Shown: positions 52,690-61,621 of the stretch, in pieces | Position numbering within the stretch: the first letter of the stretch is position 1 | How the letters are laid out: every line of letters starts with the position of its first letter | Origin: CAVXZE01 sp964615365 | Lineage (GTDB): Bacteria > Myxococcota_A > UBA9160 > UBA6930 | Direction of reading: 5' to 3' | Length of the DNA: 64,000 nt | NCBI GenBank assembly: GCA_964615365.1 | Contig: CAZTOU010000006.1 | Span: forward strand, 62,001-126,000 | Made by a program: the position numbers and the translations under genes | The notes under the pieces: generated by a model | Databases searched by the model: none | What the model was told of the DNA's origin: nothing | The model's input: the letters and a program-made list of their open reading frames with translations, nothing else

Positions 52690-53940
52690 TCACGGCTCTT
52701 CGCGCCGCGCCTCGGAGAGCGCCAGAATCGCCTCGACCAGTGCGTCTCGCGCGCCTTCCGAGAGGCCGGGTGTGCGCAGCCGCTGGCGGGCGCGGCCCTG
52801 GAGATCGGCGCGCTCGACCCGCGCGGGAAGCTTCTGCAGCAGATAGGCGATGCGGTTGCCGATCCGCAAGAGGGCAGGCCGCAGGCTGGTGTCGAGATCC
52901 GCGGGCGGAGATTCTCCCACCGGACCCGCCGCCAGGGTCCTTCGCTGGATCTCCTTTGCGGCGGCGATCTGCGCCTCGAAGAAGCTGCGGACCGCTCGGT
53001 CGGAAGCCGGTCTCTGGTGCGCGTCGCGGGCGGCCTCGCGGGTGGCCGCGAGTGCCGCGTCGATCACGCGGCGCTCGCGCTCCGGCACGGTCACCGGTGC
53101 GCCGGTCGCGCGTTTCGCCTCGGCGACGAGGGGCATGAGATCGAGTCGTTCACCCACCGCGGCCAGCAGGGCGCACACCGGTTCGGCCGTGTGTAGGGAA
53201 TCGCCGTGCCCCAGGTAGCGTCGCCGCAACGCCGCCAGGGTGCCGTCGCTCTCACGATCCAGGAGCCAGGCGTCCAGGCTCGCCGCAAGCTCCTTGCGCT
53301 CGGGATGCACCAGGTAGGCCTTGAGGTCACTCGTGAAGGGGCCGAGCTGCCGCAGGCCCACGGATCCCTCCAGCCAGATCGGCGCTTCCAGCGTATCGGT
53401 GACCACCGCGTCGACCTTCCCGTCCCTCAATGCCCCGCGCACCGCCGCGTTCTCCGGGATCGCAGTGATGGCGGCCCCGGGGAAGTGGGCCCGGGTGACG
53501 CGCTCCAGGTGCCCGCCCTGGTTCACGCCGATCTTTGCTTCGGGATGGTCGAGAGACGCGAGGTCGGCGAAGCCCCCGTCCTCGCGCACCAGAACCACCG
53601 CGCCGCTCGCCATGACGGGGACGGAGAAGATCCCCGCGACGGAGCGTTCCGGCCGGATGGTGATGCCGCTCATGCCTACGTCGAAGCGGTCTGCGGCCAG
53701 GTCGGAGAGCAGCTCGGGCCAGCGAAACCGTACCATCTCGAGCTCTCGCTGCTGATCCGCCGCGTAGGCGCGGGCGACGGCGAGATCGAAGCCCTCGAGC
53801 CCCGTCGGGTCTCCCTTCCGCGCGAAGCTGAAGGGCGGGTAATCTCCGCTGACTCCGATCCGAAGCGACGGGATGTGCTGGGCGGCGCTCGGAGAGGTCG
53901 CCGCGGTCAGCGCCAGAAGCAGCGCTGCGAGAGCCTTCAC
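52690..53940 (-). CDS. Exported cyclohexadienyl dehydratase/chorismate mutase fusion
   Basis: The 416-residue protein has a signal peptide (1-20). Residues 25-245 are a solute-binding-like cyclohexadienyl dehydratase (PheC) domain: RIGVSGDYPPFSF, EGFDLAVARAYA, RWPELLSDLAADRFDVGMSG. Residues 255-340 match AroQ-gamma secreted chorismate mutase: LLAAVGERLDLMPLVAEAKR (R265, K276) and FFEAQIAAAKEIQRR (Q324). Together these would turn chorismate to prephenate and on to phenylpyruvate in the periplasm. About 75 more residues follow. The GTG at 53940 overlaps the upstream HAD gene stop as GTGA. Such exported fusions have been reported in other Gram-negative bacteria. Confidence 0.82.
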   Translation of the reverse strand: MKALAALLLALTAATSPSAAQHIPSLRIGVSGDYPPFSFARKGDPTGLEGFDLAVARAYAADQQRELEMVRFRWPELLSDLAADRFDVGMSGITIRPERSVAGIFSVPVMASGAVVLVREDGGFADLASLDHPEAKIGVNQGGHLERVTRAHFPGAAITAIPENAAVRGALRDGKVDAVVTDTLEAPIWLEGSVGLRQLGPFTSDLKAYLVHPERKELAASLDAWLLDRESDGTLAALRRRYLGHGDSLHTAEPVCALLAAVGERLDLMPLVAEAKRATGAPVTVPERERRVIDAALAATREAARDAHQRPASDRAVRSFFEAQIAAAKEIQRRTLAAGPVGESPPADLDTSLRPALLRIGNRIAYLLQKLPARVERADLQGRARQRLRTPGLSEGARDALVEAILALSEARREEP

Positions 53941-54650
53941 GGACTGACGATCTTGAGGAGCTCGGGAATGGTCTCGATCACGTGGTCCGGGTCTGCGTCG
54001 CCCCCCTCCGGGCTCGCCGGGTCGGTGATCAGCACCGTCGTCATCCCCAGGGCATTGGCTCCGACCACGTCTTGATCCAGCGAGTCCCCCACAAAGACCA
54101 CCTGCTCCGGTGCCACGTCGCCGGCCTTGCCGAGGGCGTGGCAATAGATTCCCGGATCCGGCTTGCAGGACCGGGCCTCCTCGCTGGTGGTGATGGCGTC
54201 GAAGTAGGCGCTGAGACCGATGCGTTCCCAGAGGGGATGGAACTGGTCGTCGTCGATGTTGCTCACGATTCCCAGATGAAGACCCCGTTGGCGCAGGGCG
54301 GAGAGAGTCGCGCCCACTCCCTCCCTGGACTGCACGCCGTCGAGCCCCACCTGGCTCTGCCCCTGGTAGAGGTTGGGTCCATCGATCCGGTCGCGGTCGG
54401 CGCCGAGTGCCGTGAGCAGATCGACGTGAATCTCTCGGAAGAGGTCCCGATGCAGGTAGAAGGGCCGGGGGAGGAACTCCGCCATCTTCTTCGCGAAGGA
54501 GCTCCGGTAGGCCCGGCGAATCTCCTCCAGCGGTGCGGTGACGGAATGCCGCCTCGCCAGCTCCTCGAGCATCCGGTCGAAGTGGGGACGCATCTGCGCG
54601 TAGCTGAACAGGGTTCCACCGAAGTCGAAGAAGACGGCGCGGTGGCGCAA
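53937..54650 (-). CDS. HAD-superfamily hydrolase
   Basis: The 237-residue protein shows the HAD motifs. Motif I is FFDFGGTL (variant of DxD, second Asp replaced by glycine, as in some haloacid-dehalogenase-type members). Motif II is IVSN, motif III K-P-D-P and motif IV VGDSLDQDV. The cap domain is C1-type helical. Substrates in this family include phosphates and haloacids and cannot be inferred. It is translationally coupled to the dehydratase/mutase fusion. Confidence 0.85.
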   Translation of the reverse strand: MRHRAVFFDFGGTLFSYAQMRPHFDRMLEELARRHSVTAPLEEIRRAYRSSFAKKMAEFLPRPFYLHRDLFREIHVDLLTALGADRDRIDGPNLYQGQSQVGLDGVQSREGVGATLSALRQRGLHLGIVSNIDDDQFHPLWERIGLSAYFDAITTSEEARSCKPDPGIYCHALGKAGDVAPEQVVFVGDSLDQDVVGANALGMTTVLITDPASPEGGDADPDHVIETIPELLKIVSP

Positions 54651-54820
54651 TATGCCTCCTAGGGGTCAAGCCCGTCGGGATTGTAACCGAGACCCCGTTG
54701 ATTTGACTGCCCGCGGATGATCGCCTAATTTCGACAGTTCGCGGTACCGTGGTTCCCGCGGCCCCTCCTGCGTCTTCCACGTCCCCTCCGGGCCGAGACC
54801 GACGAGACTGAGGTAGTGCA

Positions 54821-55303
54821 ATGCTGTCGCTCGACGAGATCGAACAGGGGGCTCAGTGCACCCACAAGAATACCGGTCTTCGCTACAGCGTTGTCGAAGT
54901 CGGAGACGACGAAGTGTTGCTCTCGGCCGGATCCGAGGACATGCAGGACCTGGTGGTTCCCACCGAATTGTTCCAGAGCGAGTTCGTCCTCGGCGACCGC
55001 TACCACGCGGGCCGGACTCGAGGGCGCGGTCGCGGGCGCAGCCGCGCCCGGCGCGCTGCGGGGCCGGCGCCGGCTCCCACGGGACCGAAGTCGAAGGGTC
55101 GGATCAAGAAGATGGTGCGGGATCGCGGCTTCGGATTCATTCGCGGAGACGATGGCAAGGAGGTCTTCTTCCACCGCTCCGGCATGAACGGGTCCGACTA
55201 CGACTCGATCTCGGAAGGCGACACGGTGGAGTACGTGATCCAGGAGGGCCCGCGCGGCGCTCGCGCCGAGCACGTCCGCCAGATCCCCCCGGAAGCGAGT
55301 TAG
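54821..55303 (+). CDS. Cold-shock-domain protein with novel N-terminal domain and RG-rich linker
   Basis: The 160-residue protein has three parts. An N-terminal segment (1-62) of unknown fold contains CTHKNTGLRYSVVEV and resembles no domain I recognise. A linker (63-90) is rich in RG repeats (RTRGRGRGRSRARR). A cold-shock domain (about 91-154) carries RNP-1 RGFGFIRG and RNP-2 EVFFHRS. CSD proteins bind single-stranded RNA or DNA; the RG linker would add affinity. The ATG at 54821 is preceded by GAGGTAGTGCA. It is divergent from the HAD gene. Confidence 0.82.
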   Translation: MLSLDEIEQGAQCTHKNTGLRYSVVEVGDDEVLLSAGSEDMQDLVVPTELFQSEFVLGDRYHAGRTRGRGRGRSRARRAAGPAPAPTGPKSKGRIKKMVRDRGFGFIRGDDGKEVFFHRSGMNGSDYDSISEGDTVEYVIQEGPRGARAEHVRQIPPEAS

Positions 55304-55318
55304 CCCGGTCCGGGCCGC

Positions 55319-56974
55319 CTACCCGCCTCCGCTGCTGTAGCGCTGGACGATGGGCAGCCTTCGCCCTCCCCCAAAGGCCTTCCCGGAGACCCGGAGCACC
55401 GGTGGGGCCTGGCGGCGCTTGTACTCGTTCCGGTCCAGGCGCCTGACGATGGCCGGTGCGACTTCCGGGGGAGTCCCCTCGGGCGCACGCACGCTCGCGA
55501 CGCCGAGACCCTCCTCGATGGCCTGGTAGAGGACCTCGTCGAGCACTTCGTAAGGGGGCAGGTCATCGCTGTCGAGCTGGTCCGGTGCGAGCTCCGCCGA
55601 GGGGGGCTTGGTGATGCTGCCCACGGGGATTCGCTTCTGGTTCTGGTTGGCGTGGTGCGCCAGGGCGTAGACGTTGCGCTTGTAGACGTCCCCCAGCACC
55701 GCGAGGCCCCCCACCGTGTCCCCGTAGAGGGTGCAGTAGCCCACCGACATCTCGCTCTTGTTCCCGGTGGCCAGCACCAGCCGCTCCTCGGCGTTGGCGA
55801 TCGCCATCAAGATCGAGCCGCGAATCCGCGACTGGATGTTCTGTTGCGCCAGGCCGTAGTCGCTCCGTTCCCCGAAGAGCGCGGCGAAGACGTCGAGGAA
55901 GGCGTCGTAGACCGGGCCGAGCTGGACGGTCCGGGTCTCGATTCCCAGCAGCTTCCCGAGCTCCAGGGCGTCCGACACGCTGTGATCCGAGGAGAAGGGG
56001 CCCGGCATCGCGACACCGACGACGCTTTCGCTTCCCAGCGCCAGGGCGGCCAGGTGCGTTGTCACTGCCGAGTCGATCCCGCCGGAGAGGCCGACCACGG
56101 CGCGGGGCGGAAGTCCCTGCTTGCGGAAGAAGTCGCGGATTCCCAGCACCAGGCCCGCTTCGAGCTGGGCGATCGGACCCGGCTCGACGATTTCGTTGGG
56201 GCTTCGACTCGCTCCCTCGTCGCGAAGATCGAAGATCTCGAAGGCGGGCTCGAAGAGCGGCAGCGAAGCGCGGATCCTTCCCTCCGCGTCCGCGACGAAG
56301 GAGGCTCCGTCGAAGATCAGCTCGTCGTTGCCTCCCACCTGGTTGACGAAGACGATGGGAACGCGGTGGCGCGCCGCGAGCTTGGCGATCATCCGGCGTC
56401 GCTCTGCCGGCTTCCCGACGTGCCACGGTGAGGCGGAGAGGTTCAGCACCAGCTCGGCGCCTGCCTGGGCGAGGTCGCCCACCGGATCGCAGGAATAGGG
56501 GATCTCTCCGCCCCAGGTGTCCTCGCAGACGGTGAGACCGAGAAGGGAGCCGTCGCGCCGCATCGGGACCGGTTCGCGCCGATCGGTCGGGACGAAGTAG
56601 CGGTTCTCGTCGAAGACGTCGTAGGTCGGCAGAAGGCTCTTCGCCTGGGCGGCCACCTGTTCGCCGCCGCGCAGCAGGATTGCCGCGTTGGCGAGATGCT
56701 TGGGCCCGGCCGCTTCCACCGGGACCACCGCGCCCAGGGCAAGGTCGATCCCTCGAGAGACCGGGGCCAGCTTTTCGAGCTCGGCAAGCTGGTCGCGAAC
56801 GAAGCCGTCGCGCTCGAGCAGGTCCATGGGCGGGTAGCCCGTGAGGACCATCTCGGGGAAGACCGCGATCTCCGCGCCGGCGGCCTCGGCACGGGCCGCC
56901 GCGTCTTCTACGAGCTTCCGATTGCCGGCCAGATCTCCGACCGTCGGGTTCAGCTGGACGATGGCGAGGCGCAC
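55319..56974 (-). CDS. nadE: Glutamine-dependent NAD+ synthetase
   Basis: The 551-residue protein joins a nitrilase-type glutaminase (triad E41, K112, C150 in FPEMVLTGYP, AKSLLPTYD and TVCEDTWGG) to an ammonia-using NAD synthetase domain with the pyrophosphatase loop SGGIDS (297-302). It makes NAD+ from nicotinic acid adenine dinucleotide. The GTG at 56974 is chosen because homologues begin RLAIVQLNPTVGD. The frame continues open upstream without homology. It converges with the cold-shock gene. Confidence 0.95.
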   Translation of the reverse strand: MRLAIVQLNPTVGDLAGNRKLVEDAAARAEAAGAEIAVFPEMVLTGYPPMDLLERDGFVRDQLAELEKLAPVSRGIDLALGAVVPVEAAGPKHLANAAILLRGGEQVAAQAKSLLPTYDVFDENRYFVPTDRREPVPMRRDGSLLGLTVCEDTWGGEIPYSCDPVGDLAQAGAELVLNLSASPWHVGKPAERRRMIAKLAARHRVPIVFVNQVGGNDELIFDGASFVADAEGRIRASLPLFEPAFEIFDLRDEGASRSPNEIVEPGPIAQLEAGLVLGIRDFFRKQGLPPRAVVGLSGGIDSAVTTHLAALALGSESVVGVAMPGPFSSDHSVSDALELGKLLGIETRTVQLGPVYDAFLDVFAALFGERSDYGLAQQNIQSRIRGSILMAIANAEERLVLATGNKSEMSVGYCTLYGDTVGGLAVLGDVYKRNVYALAHHANQNQKRIPVGSITKPPSAELAPDQLDSDDLPPYEVLDEVLYQAIEEGLGVASVRAPEGTPPEVAPAIVRRLDRNEYKRRQAPPVLRVSGKAFGGGRRLPIVQRYSSGGG

Positions 56975-57097
56975 GGGACGAGGATCGGCGCCGCGGTCTT
57001 CCTCGTCAATCCCTGCGATCTCAGCTCGCCTGCCTGGGAGGAGAGCGCGGGGCCCCATCCCTATGAACTTCGCTCGCCGACGGCTCGCTGCGCGCCT

Positions 57098-57116
57098 GGC
57101 TCGCCTTTGGCGAGCC
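57098..57116. other. Perfect 8-bp hairpin upstream of a hydrolase gene
   Basis: GGCTCGCC-TTT-GGCGAGCC lies between the divergent nadE and hydrolase starts, 20 bp before the latter. It could be an operator or an RNA hairpin in the leader. No further support. Confidence 0.4.
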
Positions 57117-57136
57117 CGGCTTGCTACGCTGGTGTC

Positions 57137-58030
57137 ATGCCTGGTGACGAAGCCGTCGACATCATTGGCCCGAGCTCGAGCTTCTACGTCTCGCAGCGCC
57201 TCAGGCTGCACTTCGTGGATTGGGGCAATGAGAGTGCGCCACCGCTGCTTCTGATCCACGGCGGTCGGGACCACGCCCGTAACTGGGACTGGGTCGCCCG
57301 GGACCTGCGCCGCGACTACCACGTGATCGCACCGGATCTCCGCGGTCACGGTGACAGTGCCTGGGCCACCGGAGGCATGTACAGTCAGTCGGAATTCGTC
57401 CTCGACGTGACCCAGCTGGTGGAGGCTCTCCAGCTCTCGGGTATCACCGTCATCGGCCACTCCCTGGGAGGCGCCATCGCGCTCCAGTTCACTGGCACCC
57501 ACCCGGAGCGCGTGTCGAAGCTGGTGGCCATCGAGGGGACGGGCCCGCCGCCGCAGATGATGGAGCGCTACGCCGGCATTCCCACCGTGCAGCGGATGCA
57601 CAACTGGATCGAGTCGATGCAGCAGCTCGCGAGCCGGACCCCGCGACGCTATCCGTCGATCGATGCGGCGGCGAAGCGCATGCAGGACGAGAACTCCTTC
57701 CTCTCCGCGGAGCAGGCCCGCCACCTCACCGTGCACGGTGTCGCCCGCAACGAGGATCGGACCTTCAGCTGGAAGTTCGACAACTACGTGCGCGCCTTCG
57801 GCCCCTACCGACTCGATCTCGAGGAGATCAAGTCGATCTGGACCCGCATCAGCTGCCCGGTTCTGCTGATCCGCGGCAGCGAGAGCTGGGCGAGCGACCC
57901 GGAGGAGGACGGCCGCATCGAGCCCTTCCAGAAGGTCCGATCCGTCCGCATCGACGGCGCCGGACACTGGGTTCACCACGATCGCCTCGACGAGTTCTTG
58001 CGCGTCGTACGCGTCTTCCTCGACGAGTAG
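57137..58030 (+). CDS. Alpha/beta-fold hydrolase
   Basis: The 297-residue protein has LLLIHGGRDHARNWDWV, APDLRGHGDS, the nucleophile elbow VIGHSLGGAIA, and a C-terminal GAGHWVHHD histidine. The short GGRDHARNWD variant of the oxyanion region is shared by some epoxide-hydrolase-like and C-C bond hydrolases, but I cannot name a substrate. It is followed 19 nt later by a PHP phosphatase gene on the same strand. Confidence 0.82.
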   Translation: MPGDEAVDIIGPSSSFYVSQRLRLHFVDWGNESAPPLLLIHGGRDHARNWDWVARDLRRDYHVIAPDLRGHGDSAWATGGMYSQSEFVLDVTQLVEALQLSGITVIGHSLGGAIALQFTGTHPERVSKLVAIEGTGPPPQMMERYAGIPTVQRMHNWIESMQQLASRTPRRYPSIDAAAKRMQDENSFLSAEQARHLTVHGVARNEDRTFSWKFDNYVRAFGPYRLDLEEIKSIWTRISCPVLLIRGSESWASDPEEDGRIEPFQKVRSVRIDGAGHWVHHDRLDEFLRVVRVFLDE

Positions 58031-58049
58031 CCCGGGAGCGGGACCGGAA

Positions 58050-58943
58050 ATGCCCTGGTTCAGCTACCACGGCGGTCATAGCGGCGAGTTCGCCCGCCAC
58101 GCGACGGGCACCCTCGAGGAGGTCGTCGAGAGCGCCATTCGGGCGGGCTTCTCGACCTACGGGGTGTCCGAGCACGCTCCCCGCTATCGGGCCGAGGACC
58201 TCTTCCCCGACGAGTCCGATCTCGGTGTCGATGACCTCGTGCAGATGTTCGAGGACTACGTGGAAGAGGCGCTGGCGCTTCGCGATCGCCACGCCGATCG
58301 GGTCGAGCTCCTGATCGGATTCGAGACCGAGGTTCTCCCTCCGGAGGACTGGCTCCCGCGGATGCGCGAGCTCCGGAGCAGCCATCGCGAATTCGACTAC
58401 GTCGTGGGGAGCGTTCACCACCTGGACGGCGCCAGCATCGACATGCACCCGAAGGTCACCGCCAGGGTAGCCCGCGAAGTCGGAGGCAAGGAGACTCTCG
58501 AGTGCCTCTACTTCGAGCAGGTGGCCGAGATGGTCGAGCGGCTGCGCCCCGAGATCGTCGGCCACTTCGACCTGATCCGGAAGTTCGACGGGCCCGGGGC
58601 GAGCTTCGGTGCTGACACCTGGAAGCACATCGAGGGCGCCCTCGAGTCCATTCGGGCCGCGGGATCCATCCTCGACGTGAACGCGGCGCCGGCCCGCCGA
58701 AAGCTCGGCCCGGTCTACCCCCTGCCTCCTCTACTGAAGCGCGCCTGCGAGATGGGAATCCCCGTGACGCTCGGCGACGACAGTCACGGCCCCGGAGACG
58801 TCGGAGTCGGGCTCGACGCCTGCCTGCGAGCGATCGAGCAGGCCGGGTACCGCCGCATCCACTATCTCACCAGGGAGCACGGCGAGGTTCGACGCGAGTC
58901 GGCACCCCTCGAAGACGTTCGTCCCCTGCTTCATCGGGGATAG
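58050..58943 (+). CDS. PHP-family histidinol phosphatase-like protein
   Basis: The 297-residue protein begins with the PHP metal-site pattern YHGGHSGEFARHA (H7, H10). It has GVSEHAP, GFETEVLP, VVGSVHHLDG and GDDSHGPGDVG, matching histidinol-phosphate phosphatase HisK, which uses a trinuclear metal centre. Its role is probably the penultimate step of histidine synthesis, though other phosphoesters are possible. No his genes are nearby. Its 3' end overlaps the MaoC gene by 13 bp. Confidence 0.87.
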   Translation: MPWFSYHGGHSGEFARHATGTLEEVVESAIRAGFSTYGVSEHAPRYRAEDLFPDESDLGVDDLVQMFEDYVEEALALRDRHADRVELLIGFETEVLPPEDWLPRMRELRSSHREFDYVVGSVHHLDGASIDMHPKVTARVAREVGGKETLECLYFEQVAEMVERLRPEIVGHFDLIRKFDGPGASFGADTWKHIEGALESIRAAGSILDVNAAPARRKLGPVYPLPPLLKRACEMGIPVTLGDDSHGPGDVGVGLDACLRAIEQAGYRRIHYLTREHGEVRRESAPLEDVRPLLHRG

Positions 58944-59395
58944 ACGACCAGCAGGACGTCGCCGAAGGCGGCGGGACGCCTCTCCCCCTCGATCTCGAAG
59001 GCCATGTGCAGCGTGGCGCGGACCGCGCCCCCCTTGATCTCCCGCACCTTCGTGACCATTCCTCTCATCCGGATCCGGTCTCCGGCGTGGACGGGCGAGC
59101 GCAGCCGCACCTTCTCGATGCCCGGGTTCACCATGAACCGCGCGCCCTCGATCTCGAGGATCTCGCGGAGCAGCCGGGGCGCCAGGGAGAGGTGGCCGTG
59201 AGCGACGGTTCCGCCGAACGGTGAGTCGCGCCGCGCCCTCTCCGGATCGACGTGGATCCACTGGTCGTCGCCGGTGGCGGCGGCGAAGGCGTCGATTCGC
59301 TCCTGGCTGATCTCGAGCCATTCGGAGGGCCCCAGCTCCTTGCCCAGCAGGGATTGGAGTGATGCGGGGTCGGGAACCACCGTTCGCGCAGCCAT
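58931..59395 (-). CDS. MaoC-like hot-dog dehydratase
   Basis: The 154-residue protein is a single hot-dog domain with the catalytic hydratase 2 motif ATGDDQWIHVDPERA (D44 and H48) followed by PFGGTVAHGHLSL. Such proteins hydrate trans-2-enoyl-CoA. The exact chain length is unknown. No thiolase or dehydrogenase lies beside it. The GTG/ATG-rich surroundings give ATG at 59395 as the best start. Confidence 0.88.
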   Translation of the reverse strand: MAARTVVPDPASLQSLLGKELGPSEWLEISQERIDAFAAATGDDQWIHVDPERARRDSPFGGTVAHGHLSLAPRLLREILEIEGARFMVNPGIEKVRLRSPVHAGDRIRMRGMVTKVREIKGGAVRATLHMAFEIEGERRPAAFGDVLLVVYPR

Positions 59396-59479
59396 CGCGG
59401 AAACAGGCTCCTCGCTCGAGGGACGGAGGATCCTACCATCCTCACCGGAGCCCGCCCAGCGTTGTATCGGGTCGGGCTC

Positions 59480-61600
59480 CTAGCGGGGAAAAGCCTCGGG
59501 GATTCCGCCGTCCACCGGGAGGGTGGCGCCGGTGGTCGGGGTCGCGTTGCTGGCGAAGAAGACCACGGCGTTTCCGACGTGGCGCGCCCGTACCCGCGCG
59601 TGCAGCAGATTCCTCTTCCGATAGAACTCCGGCAGCGCGTCGGTCTCGAGCCCGCGCCTTCTCGCCCGGTCGGGTCCCACCGTCTCCCAGAGGCCAGAGC
59701 GCACCTCGCCCTCCTCGAAGATCGCGTCGGCGTTGATCTGGTTGACCCGCACTCCGATCGGCGCCAGCTCGATCGCGGCGATCTTGCCGATCTGATGGGC
59801 GGCGGCCTTGCTCGCGCTGTAGGCGCCGAAATCCTTGCCCGGGGCGAATACATTCTTCGAGGAATTCACCACCACGTGTCCGCCGGTTCCCTGGAGCCGG
59901 AAGACGCGGGCCGCCTCCTTGATGGTGTGGAGGACCCCCAGGTAATTCACTTCCGCGACCCGCCGGGCTTCGTCGCCGGAGAGCTCTTCGATGGGCGAGA
60001 CCAGCGCGATACCCGCGTTCGGCACCACCACGTCGACGCCCCCGAAGGCGACACAGGAGGCGTCGAAGCCGCCGCGCACCGAGGCCTCGTCCGTGACGTC
60101 GACCTCCAGAGCGATCGCCGACCCGGCGCCGTGTCTGCTCTCGATTCCCGCGGCCGCCTCCTCTGCCCGCTTCCCGTCCAGGTCGGCGAGGATCACGTGG
60201 GCCCCCGCGGCGGCGCACACCTCGGCCACCCCGACGCCGATGGCGCCGCCTCCTCCGGTCACGAGAACCACCTGTCGCTCGAGGGGGAGCTCGCTACCGC
60301 TCCCGAGCTTCGCCCTCTCCAGCCGCCACACCTCCACGTCGAAGAGATCCGAGGGCGATGCCGACTCGTAGCGACCCACCGCCTGCGCCAGGGCCTTGGC
60401 AGCCAGGGTGTGCTCGGTGATGTCGGCGACGATGCGGGCCTCCCGCTTCGATCTTCCGAAGCACAGCGCGCCCGCCCCGGGAAGCAGGACGACTCGCGGG
60501 GTGGAGTCGAGCTCGCCCCGGCTCACGCCCTTCGCCTCGGCACATCCTTCGAAGGTTGTGTCGTAGTCCCGCCGGTACTTCGCCACGGCATCACGGAGCC
60601 GCTCCGCCAGACCATCGGGGTCTTCCCAGCGAGGGTCGTCGACGTAGAGCGGGAGTGCCTTGGTCCAGATCACGTGATCCGGCGTCAAGGGTCCCTGCCG
60701 GACCAGCTCTCGTGCCTCGGCGCTCGCACAGAAGTCGAGGATGGCCGAATCCCCCCGCCACTCCATCACCCATCGGCGATGCGGGTGGTCCTCATCACCC
60801 GTCTCTTCGGCGAGCAGCCCGCGCAGAATCGGAGCCGTCGCGGCGACCCGCGCCCGCACCGTGTCACTCGTCGCCGAGCTGGGGCGTGCGGTCGCGAGCG
60901 GGCGGTGGCTCGTCTTCCGCGCGAGAAACTGCTCGCAGAGGTCGACGAATTCGATGTGTAGCTCGTAGCTGGTGCGCGCGTCTTCGGCGAAGCTGCACAG
61001 GCCGTGTTTGAGCAGCACCGCGCCCTGGACGGCCAGCTGCCCCTCCACCGCCTCCGCCACCGCCTTCGCCAGCCGCAGGCCAGGCATGATGTAAGGGACC
61101 ACGACGACCCGTTCACCCAGGACCTCTCGGATCAGCGCCTCGCCCAGGGCCTGGTTCGTCAGCGCGAGGATCGCGTCGGCGTGGGAGTGGTCGATGAAGC
61201 GGTGGGGGAGAAAGGCGTGGAGAAGCGTCTCCACCGAGGGATTCGCCGTGCCCGGATCGAGGGCGCGGGCGCGAAGCTGGCTCACCATCTCCTCGTCGGA
61301 GAGGCTCTCGAGCCTGCGCAGGCGGCGCAGATGCTCCAGATCCAGGCCGAGCAGGTCCTCCGGACCGACTTCGTCGAGGGGGATGCCCGACCGCTTGACG
61401 AAGAGGACGTTCACGAGGTCGCCGAGCAGCGTGGTACGAGCAGCCTTCAGCGAGGTGTTGCCGCCGCCGTGCAGCACCAGGTTCGGATCGGACCCGATCA
61501 GTCGCGAGGAGTAGACCCGCAGCGCGAGATCCTCGCCGTGCTTCTCTCCGAAGCGTTCGATGGCCTCGTGCGCGCCGCGCTCCGTCCAACGGCTCTTCAT
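59480..61600 (-). CDS. Bifunctional class II aldolase/short-chain dehydrogenase (RhaEW/YuxG-like)
   Basis: The 706-residue protein joins a class II aldolase to an SDR, as in rhamnulose-1-phosphate aldolase/lactaldehyde dehydrogenase fusions. The aldolase zinc site uses E124, H138, H140 (DHSHADA) and H199 (LLKHG). The SDR has the NAD motif VTGGGGAIGVGVAEV and the YSASK catalytic tyrosine and lysine. This converts a deoxy-sugar phosphate to a three-carbon aldehyde and then an acid or alcohol. Rhamnose itself is not proven; no rhamnose genes are near. Confidence 0.87.
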   Translation of the reverse strand: MKSRWTERGAHEAIERFGEKHGEDLALRVYSSRLIGSDPNLVLHGGGNTSLKAARTTLLGDLVNVLFVKRSGIPLDEVGPEDLLGLDLEHLRRLRRLESLSDEEMVSQLRARALDPGTANPSVETLLHAFLPHRFIDHSHADAILALTNQALGEALIREVLGERVVVVPYIMPGLRLAKAVAEAVEGQLAVQGAVLLKHGLCSFAEDARTSYELHIEFVDLCEQFLARKTSHRPLATARPSSATSDTVRARVAATAPILRGLLAEETGDEDHPHRRWVMEWRGDSAILDFCASAEARELVRQGPLTPDHVIWTKALPLYVDDPRWEDPDGLAERLRDAVAKYRRDYDTTFEGCAEAKGVSRGELDSTPRVVLLPGAGALCFGRSKREARIVADITEHTLAAKALAQAVGRYESASPSDLFDVEVWRLERAKLGSGSELPLERQVVLVTGGGGAIGVGVAEVCAAAGAHVILADLDGKRAEEAAAGIESRHGAGSAIALEVDVTDEASVRGGFDASCVAFGGVDVVVPNAGIALVSPIEELSGDEARRVAEVNYLGVLHTIKEAARVFRLQGTGGHVVVNSSKNVFAPGKDFGAYSASKAAAHQIGKIAAIELAPIGVRVNQINADAIFEEGEVRSGLWETVGPDRARRRGLETDALPEFYRKRNLLHARVRARHVGNAVVFFASNATPTTGATLPVDGGIPEAFPR

Positions 61601-61621
61601 GGGCGCTCGAAGATAGCAGGG

